A stretch of DNA of 64,000 nucleotides from Chionis minor (Eukaryota > Chordata > Aves > Charadriiformes > Chionididae): contig VZSF01001964.1 in assembly GCA_013398295.1 (NCBI GenBank), positions 53,027-117,026 on the forward strand, read 5' to 3'. The notes beneath the pieces were generated by a model. It ran no database searches and had not been told where the DNA came from. It saw only the letters and a list, made by a program, of their open reading frames with translations. Of the stretch, positions 23,480 through 36,100 are shown piece after piece (position 1 is the stretch's first letter; each line of letters starts with the position of its first letter). The position numbers were made by a program, and so were the translations under genes.

Positions 23480-25545
23480 CTCACAGCAGCATCCCTTTGC
23501 GTCAGCTCTGGAGCTCTCCTCCCTTTCTCCTCTCCCCAAATTGCGCGGCACAGCGCGCCCTGACCCCAGGGCTGTCTGCTGTCACCCATCCCCGCTGCCC
23601 AAAGGCTCAGGTGGTGGCTTTGGATGGACGGCGGTTGTGCAGCCTCCTTCTGCTGGGGCATCCTCCGGAGACTGCTCCGACCTCCTGCCAGACTGGTGCA
23701 TCTCACAGCCCGTGTAAAGTCCCGTCACACCCAAAAACAGATCAGCAAGGTCACTTGCTGAATTCACATCTCCAGATCATGGCTGGCTGCAGCCTGCTGC
23801 CTCCTTTCACACCTTCTCCCAGTGCTGAGACACCACAGGGCTGGCAGCCCAACAACCGCTCCAGGCTGTCCTGGCTGGCGTCCCCACGCTCTCTGGAGGA
23901 GCAGAGCTGCCCTGTCCCCAGTAGCCCATCCTCAGCGTGAGTAGCACCCACAATGCCTGCTCGGGGCTGGACACCCTCCACCCAGCACCCGCAAACCCCA
24001 GGGCAGTGGGGAAGCTGGCGTTGCAGATTAAGAGCAGCAGGGACCAAAAGCAGTTTGGCATCTAAGTGCCCTCCCAGGGTGAGCTGAACTCAGATATTTC
24101 CCCACGATGGCAAAGCCAGGCATTGCAAAAGAGGAGGCCTGACCCTGGCGCCTGGTTCTCTCACACCCAGGGAATTTGCCAGTTCATGGATGCACTCAAA
24201 CTTTCATCAGCAAAACTTTCTGGAGGAGACCAGGCCTTAATCTTGTTTTCTGCTCCATTTCTCCTGCCTCTGAAACGGGAGTCACTGTGTTTCTTTTTGC
24301 TGTGCTCTGCATCCATCTTGTCTGCTTAGATCCTGACCTGTCTGGTGCCCTGGAGATACACAACAGCTCCAGCAATAGGGCCTGGATCTCCCCAGGGGTC
24401 CCCAGGCACTGCTGCAATCACAGTAAACTCGTGAAGAAAAAGAATTAGGCATGATGCTATGTGGGCTGTGAGGACCCTCAGAGGCACAGCTGGAGTGAAT
24501 GGGAAGAAAAAGCATGTAGGCGGTGCTGCTGCTCAGGGCATGGAGATAAGAAGTCTCCTGTTTTCCCAGGTGATCTCAGACCTGTGCCCAGGAGAGCACA
24601 GCTGCTGAAGGGTCCATCCTGAGAGCAGCAGAAATGACTCATCTTCATGGGTAAACCCACCGGAACTCAAGTGGCTGTTGCAGAATTTATGGCCTCTGCC
24701 CCCTATCTTACCCCTTGATGGACAACACATTTCTTCCATCCATGGCTTTACCTCCATTGCAGGTGAGGTGACACTATGAACAGTGACACTGGTGGGGTTT
24801 GCAATCTGGAAATTGTTTCTCTTCTGCAGGGCAGCATCGTGCCATTGCGACGAGCCGTTCTACAGGCAGAGCTCCCAGGGAGAGCTGGGGTGGTACCTCC
24901 ATGCGCCCGCAGAGCTCGCTTGGGACAGACTCAGGGCAGCCAGCACCAAGAATTCAACATTCACAGGCGGTCTGCAAACTGGAACCTTTGGCCTGGAGCT
25001 TGGAGGGTCTTCTCTTTACCCTCTGGCTCTTCAGCCTGGCTGGGCAAGAAAAAGAATGGAAACTTTCACTTGCCAGAAGTCTTGGTATTTTCAAACCAGT
25101 CTCTATGGGGAATCAGAAGGGAAAGCTGAAATGTTAGAAAGCAAGAGAAAACAGTCTCCAAACTGCAGATTGCAGCTAAACAGCAAATGTGGACAGTGAA
25201 AACACCAGCAAGAAAAATCTCTGCTTTGCCAGTGGAAGTGTAACTTGGGAAGGGGCGTGTTCTTGCCACATTTTAAAATGAAGACTGCTGCTCAGCCTGG
25301 GAATTGCAAGCTGGAATGATTTGTATTGTTGCTTTGATTCGCCTGATCAAGAAAAAATAAACCTGTACTAAAGTATTTTCCTTAGAAGAAGGAAAATTTC
25401 CTTGGTGTTGGAATAGCCACATTTTTCTCCATAAGAAGTTCTTGAGCAAAATAGATCAACTCTACTTAGATATACTCAGACTCTAATCTTAATTTTTTCT
25501 TTCTGCCATTTGAGCTATTAACAGGTTTGTTTTTCTCAGGAAAAA
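23480..25545. other. Unassigned intergenic sequence
   Basis: Unique sequence that becomes A+T-richer after about 25260. No gene, RNA or repeat was recognised. Confidence 0.35.
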
Positions 25546-25549
25546 AAAT

Positions 25550-25740
25550 CAGAGCCGCCCATGTAATCACAGATTCCAGGAGTCAGGGCTTTAATGAACA
25601 TACCAGATACCGCAAAGGGGCCAATGCTATACATAGCCCAGACACTGTGCTGCTATAGACCGGAAGACAGGGAAGAATTCAGTGGGTGCAATAGATGCCT
25701 TATTTATAGTGTGAAGTCATGGAGCACCAGTGGGCTGAGC
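25550..25740. promoter_or_regulatory. Candidate element with perfect MEF2 site
   Basis: TTATTTATAG at 25700-25709 matches YTAWWWWTAR. The surrounding ATGTAATCACAG, GGCTTTAATGAAC and CAATAGATGCC motifs are non-repetitive. Regulatory function is inferred. Confidence 0.3.
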
Positions 25741-26945
25741 TCCGGTTGCCATTTCCCTTGCTGTGCTTGCACCCAGCAAAATAAAAACATGCGGGACAAG
25801 CTAAGCCAGTGTCATCCACTCTCAGAAGGCACCTCCAAGGCAGGCTATTTTAATCAGCCTGGAAATACTCTATCCACTGCTGTAACCACCCTCCTTCTTT
25901 TTCACTTGTGACTTACGTACATGTGCCCAGTGCAGATTCATGGTCTTAAGCACCTAATGACCTGTTGTATATGCAGGTCTATATGAGGGTTTTTCTTTAT
26001 TTTCTCTCTTATTCTGATATCAAGGCTCGCAACACTGTTCTTGATGTGCAAGAGACCTGCTCAGGTGAGCTTTGTAGAACTGCACTGGAAGTGCCCACGC
26101 CAGGTCTTGTTAATGAGCAAAGGCTGTTTGCACTCTTCTGGATACTGGGTCTGTTGACATGAGAAAAGCATGGGATGCAGATGGCTTAAGTGTTAGAAGC
26201 ACTAACTACAGCAGTGTTTCAAGTCTTGAAGACTTTACTAGTACCCAGCAAGCAGATCATCCACCAGATCCACTTTGGTAGATCCACCATTCTACCAAGC
26301 CAGGATGTGGGAATAGGGCAGGTGGCCTCATGGCATGGGAAGGTTTCCTTCGGTGGTTGTGTGTCAGGAATGATGACAGTAGAAGCTAAAATCATCACAA
26401 TTTTTTTTTTCCCCTTGCAGCAACATCAGCCATTCATGGCATTTAAGGGTCCCACCCAACTTTGAACATTAGAAACTCAGATGGGGCTAGAGGCCCATGC
26501 AAAATGCCCCCACAGCTAGTGTCCTCTGAGACCCCACTGCAATACCCACCGCTCCCTTCCTCCAGGATAAGAAGGCAGTGGGAATCATGGGCTGCTGAGC
26601 AGAGCACAGCTGCTGTCACATTCACAGCAGGGGACAGCGAAGGGAAGCCCCGTGCCCTCAGGGCACAGAAATCCCTTTGGCTTTTGAAAACTATGTTTTT
26701 CTTTTAAGATCTCAAAGCAGCCAGCAGTGCAGGTGCACGGCCACTCTGCTCAGGGCAGAGGTGTGAGGGTGGCTCACGCAAGGTCTGCAGGGCACAGCCC
26801 ACTTTAACCCCCCCCAGTCCCAAACGTGTATGTAAAATTCCCTTGCTGAGCACCTTTCCCCCGGCATTCCTGTGTTGTGCCGACAGGATCACACACTCCC
26901 AGTACATCCCTCCTGCAATAGCAGGGCTTGGGGGATGGAGGCTGA
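25741..26945. other. Unassigned intergenic sequence
   Basis: Unique sequence. A T-run plus CCCCTTGCAG ending at 26420 is an excellent match to a 3' splice site, but the sequence after it does not read as a recognisable exon. Confidence 0.35.
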
Positions 26946-26949
26946 TGTG

Positions 26950-27120
26950 AGGGCTTAATTAATCAGTTAATTAATCCCAAACATTTTAACCCTCCAAATC
27001 CCTGCTGCGCTCTAGTTTGGCAATTTGTTCATTAGCAGAAGTTTTTTGTTTGTGTTTGAACTTGGATCATTTGATTTTTCCCCCAAGACAGAGCGAAATA
27101 TAATCATGTCATTAGGATAG
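26950..27120. promoter_or_regulatory. Candidate enhancer core with duplicated homeodomain site
   Basis: TTAATTAATC occurs twice in direct orientation (26955-26964 and 26967-26976), 12 bp apart start to start. Each copy holds a palindromic TAATTA. CATTTTAACCCTCC, TTTGTTCATTAGC, GGATCATTTGATT and GAAATATAATCATGTCATTAG follow within 150 bp. This is one of the densest homeodomain clusters in the window. Confidence 0.42.
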
Positions 27121-27125
27121 TGTCT

Positions 27126-27146
27126 TTGTGTCTGTGTGTGTGTGTA
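27126..27146. repeat. Short (TG)n tract
   Basis: TGTGTCTGTGTGTGTGTGT just right of the candidate core at 26950-27120. Confidence 0.7.
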
Positions 27147-29185
27147 CCATTGTCTCCTGTATTAGGAGCAATCTCTGCTCGGGACTTCTCTGTGCTGTCT
27201 GTAACCTCTCCTTGGATCCTCCTTTGCACTGGACATGGCAAGGCTAAAGTCAGGCTGTGCAGGGGTGGTAAAGCTCCCTTGCCTTCTCCATCCTGGTCAA
27301 GCTACCCCAAATGCTCAGGCTGTGCTGATGCAGGCATCTTTGGGTCTTTCTTGGGAAATGGTCTTGGTGGGTCTCATGCCCACACTCAGCAGGCGCAGAA
27401 CACTGACTTTCCTCCCTGACAGCATCAGGGCCACCCCACACACCAGAGGTGAGACAGCCCTCAGCTTGCTGGAGGAGCAGCAGTTGAATGCATGGTCTCT
27501 GGCTATCACATGAAATGGAAACCTGCCCTGCTGGGATCCTGCACTGCTTGTTTTGGGGTAATGTTATAACTAAAGTGCCAAGACACCCTGTCCCATCCCC
27601 TCGCGGGTAGGGACACCTGGATGTATTTTACAGAGCTCCAAACTCTTTCTCCACCCCTTTGCCCTGCCTCCATCCCTGTTCCTGGCTAAGCAGGAGACCT
27701 GCTGTTACCCACACCTCATTACAGCCACTGTTTTCAGACCTTCATTTCGTTCCCATTCTCTGCTGCCCTGCATACGTTCACCACCCCTTGCTGAACCTGC
27801 AGCCTCCCACCTTGAGACAAGCCCAGCAGCTGGGCTCAGGTGCCCAAGCTCTGGCCGGCACCACCCAGGAGAAGGACCTCTGGGCAAGTGAGAGGATTTA
27901 CTGCTCCAGATCCTAAACACCGCATCAGTGCTGTTACTCTGCTGGTGCACATCCCTGTTCCCTGGGTTTTTACAGCACATCTTTTTGCCACTTGGCTACA
28001 GTAATGAGGCCCCACCTAATTGCCATTCAATAAACTCCAGTTAAATTAACAGCTCCATCCAATGATCACCAACATCTGCTGTTCATCAGGCAGCCTTCCC
28101 TTCCCTCCTGCTCCCTGTGTCTCCTTAAATCCCAGTGCCCCTAAATTCAGCCTGTCAGATCCCTACTGATCTGATAAGGGGTTGTGAAAGTTGGTCTGAA
28201 GGTCTTGCCGTGGCTGGGGGATTTTTATGGAGTGTGTGGAGGGGTTTGTGTGAATGAAAGGAGGGGGAGGAAATTGTAGATGTGCAAGTAGAGAAAGGAC
28301 ATGAGGAAGAAAGAGTGTGTTCACCAGGGGAGAGACCAAGGGACTTTGCAGTGCCCTATGGCCTGGAGGGTGTCGATATGCGCGTGCGTGTGAAATAGAC
28401 AACAAGCAGCAGGCGAAGGGCAGAGTGATGAAGAGCAGTGGGAGACCCCAAGTGCCTGGCTAAGCCTCAGGAAAGAGGATATGTTGGGCAGGCAGTGCAG
28501 GTGGAGGGAACGGTGGGATGCGTGCATGTCCGTGTGGCAAGCGGGAGGAGGATGTGTCCATGGAGTGGGCTGAAATGAGCGTGGGCTCCATGTGTGCATG
28601 TCTGCCTGATTGTGGCATGGTCATCTTATTCCTGCGCCCACACACAGTATGTTTGTGATGGGCATGAGCTAGATGTAACTCAAACGCACCATCTCTGCTC
28701 TCAGCTGTGTTTGGCCAGTGTGTGGACCTGCTCAGGTGTGTGGGAGTACATGCTTAGCTGCAACGATGGGGCTAGGTGAGCTGGTCGAAGGCATAATCAC
28801 AAGAGCACCCCTGTGCCTTTGTCTCACAAACACCCACTATCTTGATGTCTGGCCCCTCGGTCACACTGGTGATTCATTTTCCGCACGTTGCATGTAGAGG
28901 AACTGGTGAAGAGGGGACGTGACTCGTGCAGCTGACACCAGCGGGGACACGGACTTTGCAGGAGCTTCACTCTCCTTTGACTCACCATTTCTGCATGAGG
29001 ATTTAGTTCTGCACCAGCCCAGCTCTCACTGAAAATCAGATCCTGAATCTGACTTCTGTTCAGCCTGTTTGTACACAGATGTGTACAGCCTGCGTGTGCA
29101 TTGCCATCTCCACAGCAGCTGGGGAGAGGGAAGGTCACCTCTCTGATTCAGAGGTTAACAGGGTCATGCTTCACTTGTGGAAAAA
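27147..29185. other. Unassigned intergenic sequence
   Basis: Unique sequence. A small motif-rich patch lies at 28000-28090 (CCTAATTGCCATTCAATAAAC, GTTAAATTAACAGC), and GTGTGTG-rich stretches occur at 28235-28260. No gene was recognised. Confidence 0.35.
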
Positions 29186-29189
29186 AGTC

Positions 29190-29310
29190 CTGCCTAAAAT
29201 TAAGCCTCAGCCTTGCAGAAAGGCAGGCCAGACAAGCCATTAAAAAAGGTCAAAGATATTATCAGCTCCTAATCCAATTAGATACTGATTATCTGTGAAT
29301 TCAGCACAGC
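29190..29310. promoter_or_regulatory. Candidate homeodomain-rich element
   Basis: GCCATTAAAAAAGGTCAAAG, GATATTATCAGC, CTAATCCAATTAGATAC and TGATTATCTG lie within about 80 bp. TAATCC (29270-29275) is a K50 homeodomain core of OTX/PITX/SIX type. AATTAG and GATTATC add further sites. Confidence 0.35.
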
Positions 29311-29589
29311 CTCACTGTTAGAGCTATGCTTAGGAAAATGAGCATCTCCAAAAAACCAGCTGGAGATTGAGGGGGCTCTGAGAGCCGAGGCAGCCTTGTG
29401 AGAGATTATGCCACTGCCTGGGGAGTGCTGGCAGTAGCAAGAGCCACGTCGGGTTTTCATTGCTATCTTTCTTCACACATGTCACCTGGTGGGTGACATT
29501 ACATTGCTGGTGAAGGAGACAGACAGATCTGTAACCGTGCCTTCTCCTGAATATAAGTTTAAGAACAAAGGGAAACAAAAATTTCTGTA

Positions 29590-29850
29590 TTCGATTAAAA
29601 TCAGTGATGCAGCAGCCTGGCTGGTTGGGAATTCTCCAGCAAAATGTTTTTAATGGAAAATATCATTCTGGCAAAACCAACAGTTTCCATGGGGAAATAA
29701 CAGTTTTACCGTTTACTTGTTGTGGGGGTTTTTTATTTTTGGTCAGTCCAGCAAAAAGCAGCGCGTTTTAAAGAGGTTTCCTAATAGTGATGTTCTGGAA
29801 AAAAACTTTCAGCGGGGTAGAAATCTAACTGTTTTTAATCTGGAACTTGA
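29590..29850. repeat. Possible ancient interspersed repeat
   Basis: AAAATGTTTTTAATGG, GGAAAATATCATTCTGGC, AAAACCAACAGTTTCCATGG and GGGGAAATAACAGTTTTACC give the alternating GGAAAAT / GGCAAAA / CCATGG texture of an old A+T-biased amniote repeat. Related text lies at 2740, 15305 and 19440. The family is not named. Confidence 0.35.
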
Positions 29851-30920
29851 TTGCTTTATTAAGGGGATGATGTGATACAGTCCTGAGATACCAGGGGAAC
29901 GGATTTGCTCCCCTGGTAGGTGGTCTGACTTTGAGAAAAGAGAGTTTGTGTGTTGAGTGCTGGCTGAAAGAGTTATGGAAATTACCCCCTGTGGCTTCAT
30001 CCCCCTTGTCTCCAGACAAGAAGGTCTTTGGGTTTTTGGTTTTTTTCTTGCTGATAATAGGACTGAACCACGGCTGGTTTCTCTCCCTAAAGGGAGCACC
30101 TTGCACATCTTGCTGTGGCAAGCTGATTCCATGTAGGCTTTGGGTGGTTTCTTCTGTGAAAGAGGGAGACGTGCTCTGGCCGGGGCATGTGCTGAGCATG
30201 TGCAAAGCCTGCTGTGCCAAGCCCTGGATTTCTTCGTAGGCTGATGCATCCTGGATGACGCAAAGGATGGATTTGGGGACCTGCTTTTGCAGCTATCCCT
30301 TCCTGAAGGTCGCATCAGTTTGGTTTCTTATTTATAAAAGGCAACTGGTGTAAATCTTTTTCTCTCTGTTTTACAATCTCCCATGCCAGGCTGGGCAGAG
30401 CCTACAGCTTTGCAAAAACTAGCTGAGCAGCTGTATGGATTTCCAGTGTTGCTGTTTGGCTGCAACGGCACTTTGGTTGTAGCTTCTATCTTAGGAAAGC
30501 GATACTCGTTTAGAAAGCAAACCTGCGCATCAGCAGAGCCACCCCTGGGTAAGTGCTTGCAGATGCTGCTGGGTAGGGATCAGAACGGGAGAGCAGCACT
30601 GTTGATGGAGCTGGGACTTGGGTACCACTTCCTAACCTCCAGGAAAACACACCTTATGATCACAGGCTGGACCTGCTGAGGATGTTCATCACTGCAGGAG
30701 TTGAACTGATCTTGAGCTGCAAACAGCAGTTCTTGCTTCTGACACAGATTTGCTGCTCAGCCTTCAGAAGATGGAGTTTCCCCTCTGTATTTTAGCTGTG
30801 AGAGCAGCTCTTTGGCCAGGCAGTAGCACTCAGAGTCTGTGCTTTAGGTTTACATCTGCTGAACATCTGGGCTTGAGGGTTTAGCCATGCAGGAATGGTC
30901 ACCAGCGTGCACTTGTAAAG
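29851..30920. other. Unassigned intergenic sequence with one MEF2-type site
   Basis: TTATTTATAA at 30328-30337 fits YTAWWWWTAR. Otherwise the sequence is unique, with no gene recognised. The 168-codon minus-strand frame at 29809-30315 is not protein-like. Confidence 0.3.
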
Positions 30921-30924
30921 GGCA

Positions 30925-31110
30925 TCTATTACGCTGCATTAACCCCACGTGGACACATGCGGGCAGGATTAAGAGACCATAATCACATTCAGCTTGGTGG
31001 GCTTTTGAAAGAGAAATCAAATGAAGGCTGTGAACAAGGACGTCCCTGCGGGGGCTTAACGCAATTTGGCTAATCCACTTGGCGTGTAAATGGTTTGTTC
31101 AACTTCATCT
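30925..31110. promoter_or_regulatory. Candidate conserved non-coding element
   Basis: ATTACGCTGCATTAACCCC, GGATTAAGAGACCATAATC, GAAATCAAATGAAGG, GGCTTAACGCAATTTGGC and CTAATCCACTTGGCG form a dense non-repetitive block. It holds GGATTA and TAATCC in opposite orientations, a site arrangement common in developmental enhancers. Confidence 0.36.
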
Positions 31111-33155
31111 TTCCTGCCAGTGTGTATAGACGAGGTGGGAGTGAGTGCATGCAGGCTTGAGACCCTCAGGTGAGTCAGGTTTGTTGGTGGGGGGCTGACT
31201 CTGAGGTTCCCTTCCCATTCCTTTTAGAGCAGGTCCCTTCCTTGGGAGTCTGAAGCAAACTGGGGGGAAAGCACAATGGGCACAGCTGAGGGTTGGAAGC
31301 AATTTCCCCAGCTAAGTGAAAGACAGAGGAGGAGATGTTGGTAAATAGGTTATTAACACCCAGTGTCATTCCATTAATTTCATGAAATAAATCTGCCCTC
31401 TTTTCTTCCTCCCATCTCCCATGGCCTGAGCTGGGGGCTGTTTACTGGGCTGGAAGGGAGGACCCAACATGAAACGAGGTCTGTTCTTGACTCAGTTCCC
31501 CTCCTGGAAGCTCAGTCAGCTCTGTCACCAGCACTGTCCCTTTGATTTGACAAAGGTGACCAGCAATGGCAAATGCTCCTTCCACACCAAGAAAGCAGGA
31601 ATTTGGTAGTATTTGCTATCTTCTTCCTACCCCTAGGAAGGCAAGCACATGCCTTCCAGACAGCACCTGTACAGCTGTGCCCATCCTGCCCAGAGGGTAC
31701 CTCTCCCTCCACATCTGTGTCTCTCCAGCAAGGATAAAGCCCACGGAGGATGGGAAGAGCTGTTGACCCTGTCTCTGGGCCAGGGTCTTTGCTTTGAGAG
31801 CCAAGACTGGAGGCAGAAGGGTGCAAAGGTTCCCTGGGCTGAGCTGCAAGGCCATCGCTAGAAGAAGAGCTGCAGCCAGTCCCCATCTGTAACACCTTGC
31901 CTTGGACCCAGTGCCTGCAACACTGAAGCCCAAGGTGCTGCCATATGGTTGAATGGGCAGCTCTATTAAGGCATCAGATGAATTAGGGGATTTTGTTCTC
32001 TATATGCTGCTCTCTGGAACCTAGTGTAAGATATCCAGCAAGACAGAGTTATCCATGCAGGAGACACCAGTGAGGTACCCGCAGCCCGTGGCTGTTCACA
32101 TCCCAGGCATTTCTCCGGCAATCAGTACAATCAAAGCAAAGGTACAATTAAAGCACAAGGTGGATGAAGGAGGAGAGCCAAGAGATGATGCTGGCAGTGG
32201 GACCACAGATGCCCAGCAGGAATAGCCAGGCTTAGGGACATTGAACATCTCCCCTCTGCAAAAGTGGCAATGGATGTGTCCCTTTCTCTAGCTCATTGAC
32301 CTGCCTGGGTTGTGGCCGTAATGAGTTCATACCTGTAAAGCACTGCTTAAAAATCCTCACAAGCTGGCATCACAGACATGGAATGGAGCGTGACTGACCT
32401 ACACACCTTCACAGCAATCCCAGACCCTGTCTCAGACCTTCCCAGACCATGTGCAATCACATCCAGCCCTTACCGCCATGGATCAGTGGAGATTTTGGTT
32501 GCCAGGTAGAGATCTCATTGATTTTATAATTTATTTTTTTTTTTTAACTTGATGTTGCTATGGCAGGAAAGAGTTTTGCCCTATTGGAGACCACACGGCT
32601 GCAGGTGCTACAGTTTGTGGGAGGCTTAATTAGAGAATGTGATTTGAGTGACCTGCCCTGGCACAAAAAAAAAGCCCTATTCAGACCAGCCTTGCCTCGG
32701 GAAGATGGGGCAGTTTGGCAAGTGCTGTTGGTAGGGAGCTCCCCATCTCTAACCAGCCTTGCTAACCAAAGTCCACAGCAAATTCCCCTCTGATGTAAGA
32801 AGACTCATGACTCAGGTTTTAAAAGCCTGCTGTGATAAATGGCTTTCTCCATCCCTTTGCCAGTGCAGCCAGCACAGCCCCACATGCTCAGTGGCACAGC
32901 TGCCTTTGTGTGCGACAGGCCACCCCACCCCATGGGTCCAACTGAGGGGGAAATGGGGTGGGTGGGGATGACTGAGATGGAGGGGAGAAGCAGCAGGAGA
33001 TCCTTTGGTTTCAGTCATGCCTGGTCCCGTGGGAAGCCAGGGAGAAGGTGAGAAGAGACTCCACTCTGGCATGTATCCCTCACATCCCCCTTCCCACCCA
33101 CTCTCGGGCAGCTGCAAAATTCACCACTTTCCCAGCACTCACCCAGGAGGGAATA
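31111..33155. other. Unassigned intergenic sequence
   Basis: Unique sequence. A T-rich run lies at 32522-32547, and a small motif patch lies at 31345-31405 (GTTATTAACACC, TCCATTAATTTCATG). No gene was recognised. Confidence 0.35.
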
Positions 33156-36100
33156 ACGATAATAAAAACAAAATTAGAACAACTCCCATCCCCAGACTGG
33201 GGGGGACGGGAAGGGAACGAGCTCTTGGGAACGGCTTGGATTTCACAGCCTCTCCTGGCAAACGTGACTTTTCAGAGAGAAAGTCGCCGCCACCGGCTTG
33301 TCCTTTGTGTCTGCAGAAACGGGGTCCTCTCTCAGCCTTTCCCTTGTCATTGGATCTGGATGGAGGGGCTGCAGTCCTGCCACTTCCCCCATGCAAAAAA
33401 AGCAGATTTGTCATCCCTGCTGCGGGCTCTGCGTTCCCAGCCTCTCTTGCCTCATTTAAAGAAAACCCCCAATCCCACAACAATGTAGAGCTTGAAATCC
33501 TTTCTTCCTACTTGATACTTCATTATTGTGATTGCTTTTTATTGATTGACAGAGCTGGCTTTGCAAACACCCAGGACCCTTGGAGAATTGCAAGCAGCCG
33601 ATCCAGTCCCACTCTCGCAGACGTGCGCACGTCGTCTCCCACTGAGCACGGTGGAGCCACATCTTCCCCTGCTTCTGAGACGCAGCTTCCTCGGAGGGGT
33701 GGTGAGAAGGCTGGGAGCTGGGTTCTCTGCCCGCCAGTGCAGCACAGAGCAGGTCCCCTGGGGAGGCTCTGTGCCACACATGGCACAGCCAGGCACGAGG
33801 ATCCACGAAGCTGCCACAAAGAGCATTATTAATAATGGCCAAAATAGTCTTTTTCTGTGCACCAAGGACAGGCTGTGGCTCTCAGGGAATCACTGCACCG
33901 AGACATGTCACTACATCAGTGACACGCGAGTCCTGGCAGGATCGTTGGTTTCCTTATCATCTTGAAAATGTCCCTGCTTCCTCCAAACCCATGCCACGGC
34001 TCCCCACTGGCCTCACATGAAAGGTGGCTGTGGTTTTCCAGCCATGTTCACAACGGTGTCACCTGCTCACCTCAGCCACAACCTATTGTCACAGCCTTCA
34101 AATCTGCCTGTGCCCTGCAGACAGGTAGAGAGCTGCCAGTGCCCACTGAGTCAGTCTCACTGCAGAGACCCAGCCCTAAACAAATACCTGTGAGCAGACT
34201 TCAGCTCCTGCCTCTTCTGGGAACTCAAGGATGGATGGATGGGATCAGTGGATGGGGGAAGGAGCAACTCTAGCTGCAGGGAAGATCCTGCCCCAGGACC
34301 CTGGGCGTAGGTGCACTTTCAGAGTCTACACTGAGAGAGGGGACACAGAGCCAAGCTGCAAACGTGTGAGGTCCCAGCCTGTCCGTGGGACTGGGAGAGC
34401 TCAGCCTTGTATGTGGGAAAGATCCAGCTTGCTGAGGTACCCCGTGGCGGAACGGGCAGCTCTCTTCTGCTCACACTCAGGGGATTTAAACTCCACAGAT
34501 AGAGCTGGGGAGCCAGGGGTGGGGGGCAGAGCAGCCTGCTGGGGACTTTCCAACAGCCAACCCTTTTTCCTGCTCTGAACTTCTTGCTGTACATGCAAAC
34601 CCAGTTAAGCACAGTGCAATGGTCAGAGCTTGTTAATATTAAGGCTTGGCTGGTTACACTCTTGGCTGCCAGCAGGCAGGAACTGGGGTGGAGGAGCAGG
34701 CGAGGCAGCGAAACCACACAGCATAGCAAAGCTCTGGCAGCTTTCCTGCTCTCTCTTGATAGGATTTAGGAGGACAACAACTCCCAGCAGCCAAATGTCC
34801 AGAGGTGGTCTGGAGGATGCGTCTGTATGCCCCGAGTCTTCAATCAAACCTGGGGATACTTTCGTCTCCTGACTTTCTGAGGGCACATTGCTCGGAAAGT
34901 AGGAGACAAAATGCAACTGTCAGAATACGGATCTCGGCTGTGATGTATGGGGCAGCGAGATGGGCTGCTGCTTGTTATCCCCTGCCCTGCCACGGTGACA
35001 GACAAGGGGACGATGCAGAGAGTTGCTGCCAGCCGGCAGGCAGATCTCAGGGAGCCCAGCCATAAGGAAAAAACCAGCCTGAAAGGATCACTTGTAAAGG
35101 TGAGGAGAGCACTAGCTATTAACCTGCTGCAGACACTGATTAAAGAGACACTATCCTATAGATTACATTCAACGTTTTCTAGCTACACTAGAAATAGCAA
35201 TAATTCCTAACCTAGGGGCTTCCAGTGCTATTTCCAATTGTTTTAAATTTTGAAGCAGACCTTTTCTCTCCTTCCCACAGGAGGGATGCTGTCAGGCTGC
35301 CCCTGCAGTGCTTACCCAGCCCTCACTCCTCAGCCCCTTGCCTGGATCACCAGTTTAGACCTTCCCAGACAACTAATCTTGGATATTTGCATCTCAGACC
35401 AGATTATCCCGAGAGCTGAGCCACCTCCCTCTGTGGGATCATGGTGCCTCCAAGGGTCAGCCCTGAGTGCAGCAGCCCAGCGGGAGTGAAGGAGCAGACA
35501 CAAGCCCTTACAGCCACGGTTTCACAACTGCTCACAACTGAGTCCGCAAAGATGTCCAAAAAGGCAGGCCACGCTCCTACCCTTCGTGGTGTTTCTGCAG
35601 CAGGTTATCTTCTTGTCGGCATCATTTTTTGACACAGTCAGCAAGTCTTTCCCAGCAGAAAACGGCTGCAGTGTGTAGGCTTGGTGCCGGCACACAGCCC
35701 TGCATCCCCAAATCCCCTTTGCCATGGGAACTGTCTGAGCCTCCCTGGTATCTCCCAGCAGAGGGAAGCACCGGCACAAGGACATGACCAGGTTACAGCA
35801 ATACTTTGTGATGCTAGTGGTGGACATGAGCTCCCTGCTTCCCTCCAGGGAGCCAGGGCGCTCCTTGGCCCTGTCTGGGTGCACAGGGGAGCCCCAGGCG
35901 CAGCGCGCCCGAGCAGGGGATGGAGCGGCTGCCAGGTCTTCATGCCTGGGGTGCCCAGCAGCTCTGCGTTTGGGAAGCTCTTCCCCGTGGCGAGGGCAGG
36001 TTTAAGCAGTGCCCCGAAGCCCTGGCTTCTTGGAAGGGTTATTCCCTTTGTCTCATTTTCCTTTTTTCCAGATCTGACTGAAAACGGAGATGGGGATGAC

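Noticed and set aside
26401..26420. Excellent 3' splice-site-like sequence (T-run, CCCCTTGCAG)
   Set aside because: No exon-like frame, donor or known transcript follows. A non-coding RNA exon cannot be excluded without RNA data.
33005..33832. 275-codon open frame on +
   Set aside because: Overlaps several other long frames, with no domain and biased composition. No exon signals support it.
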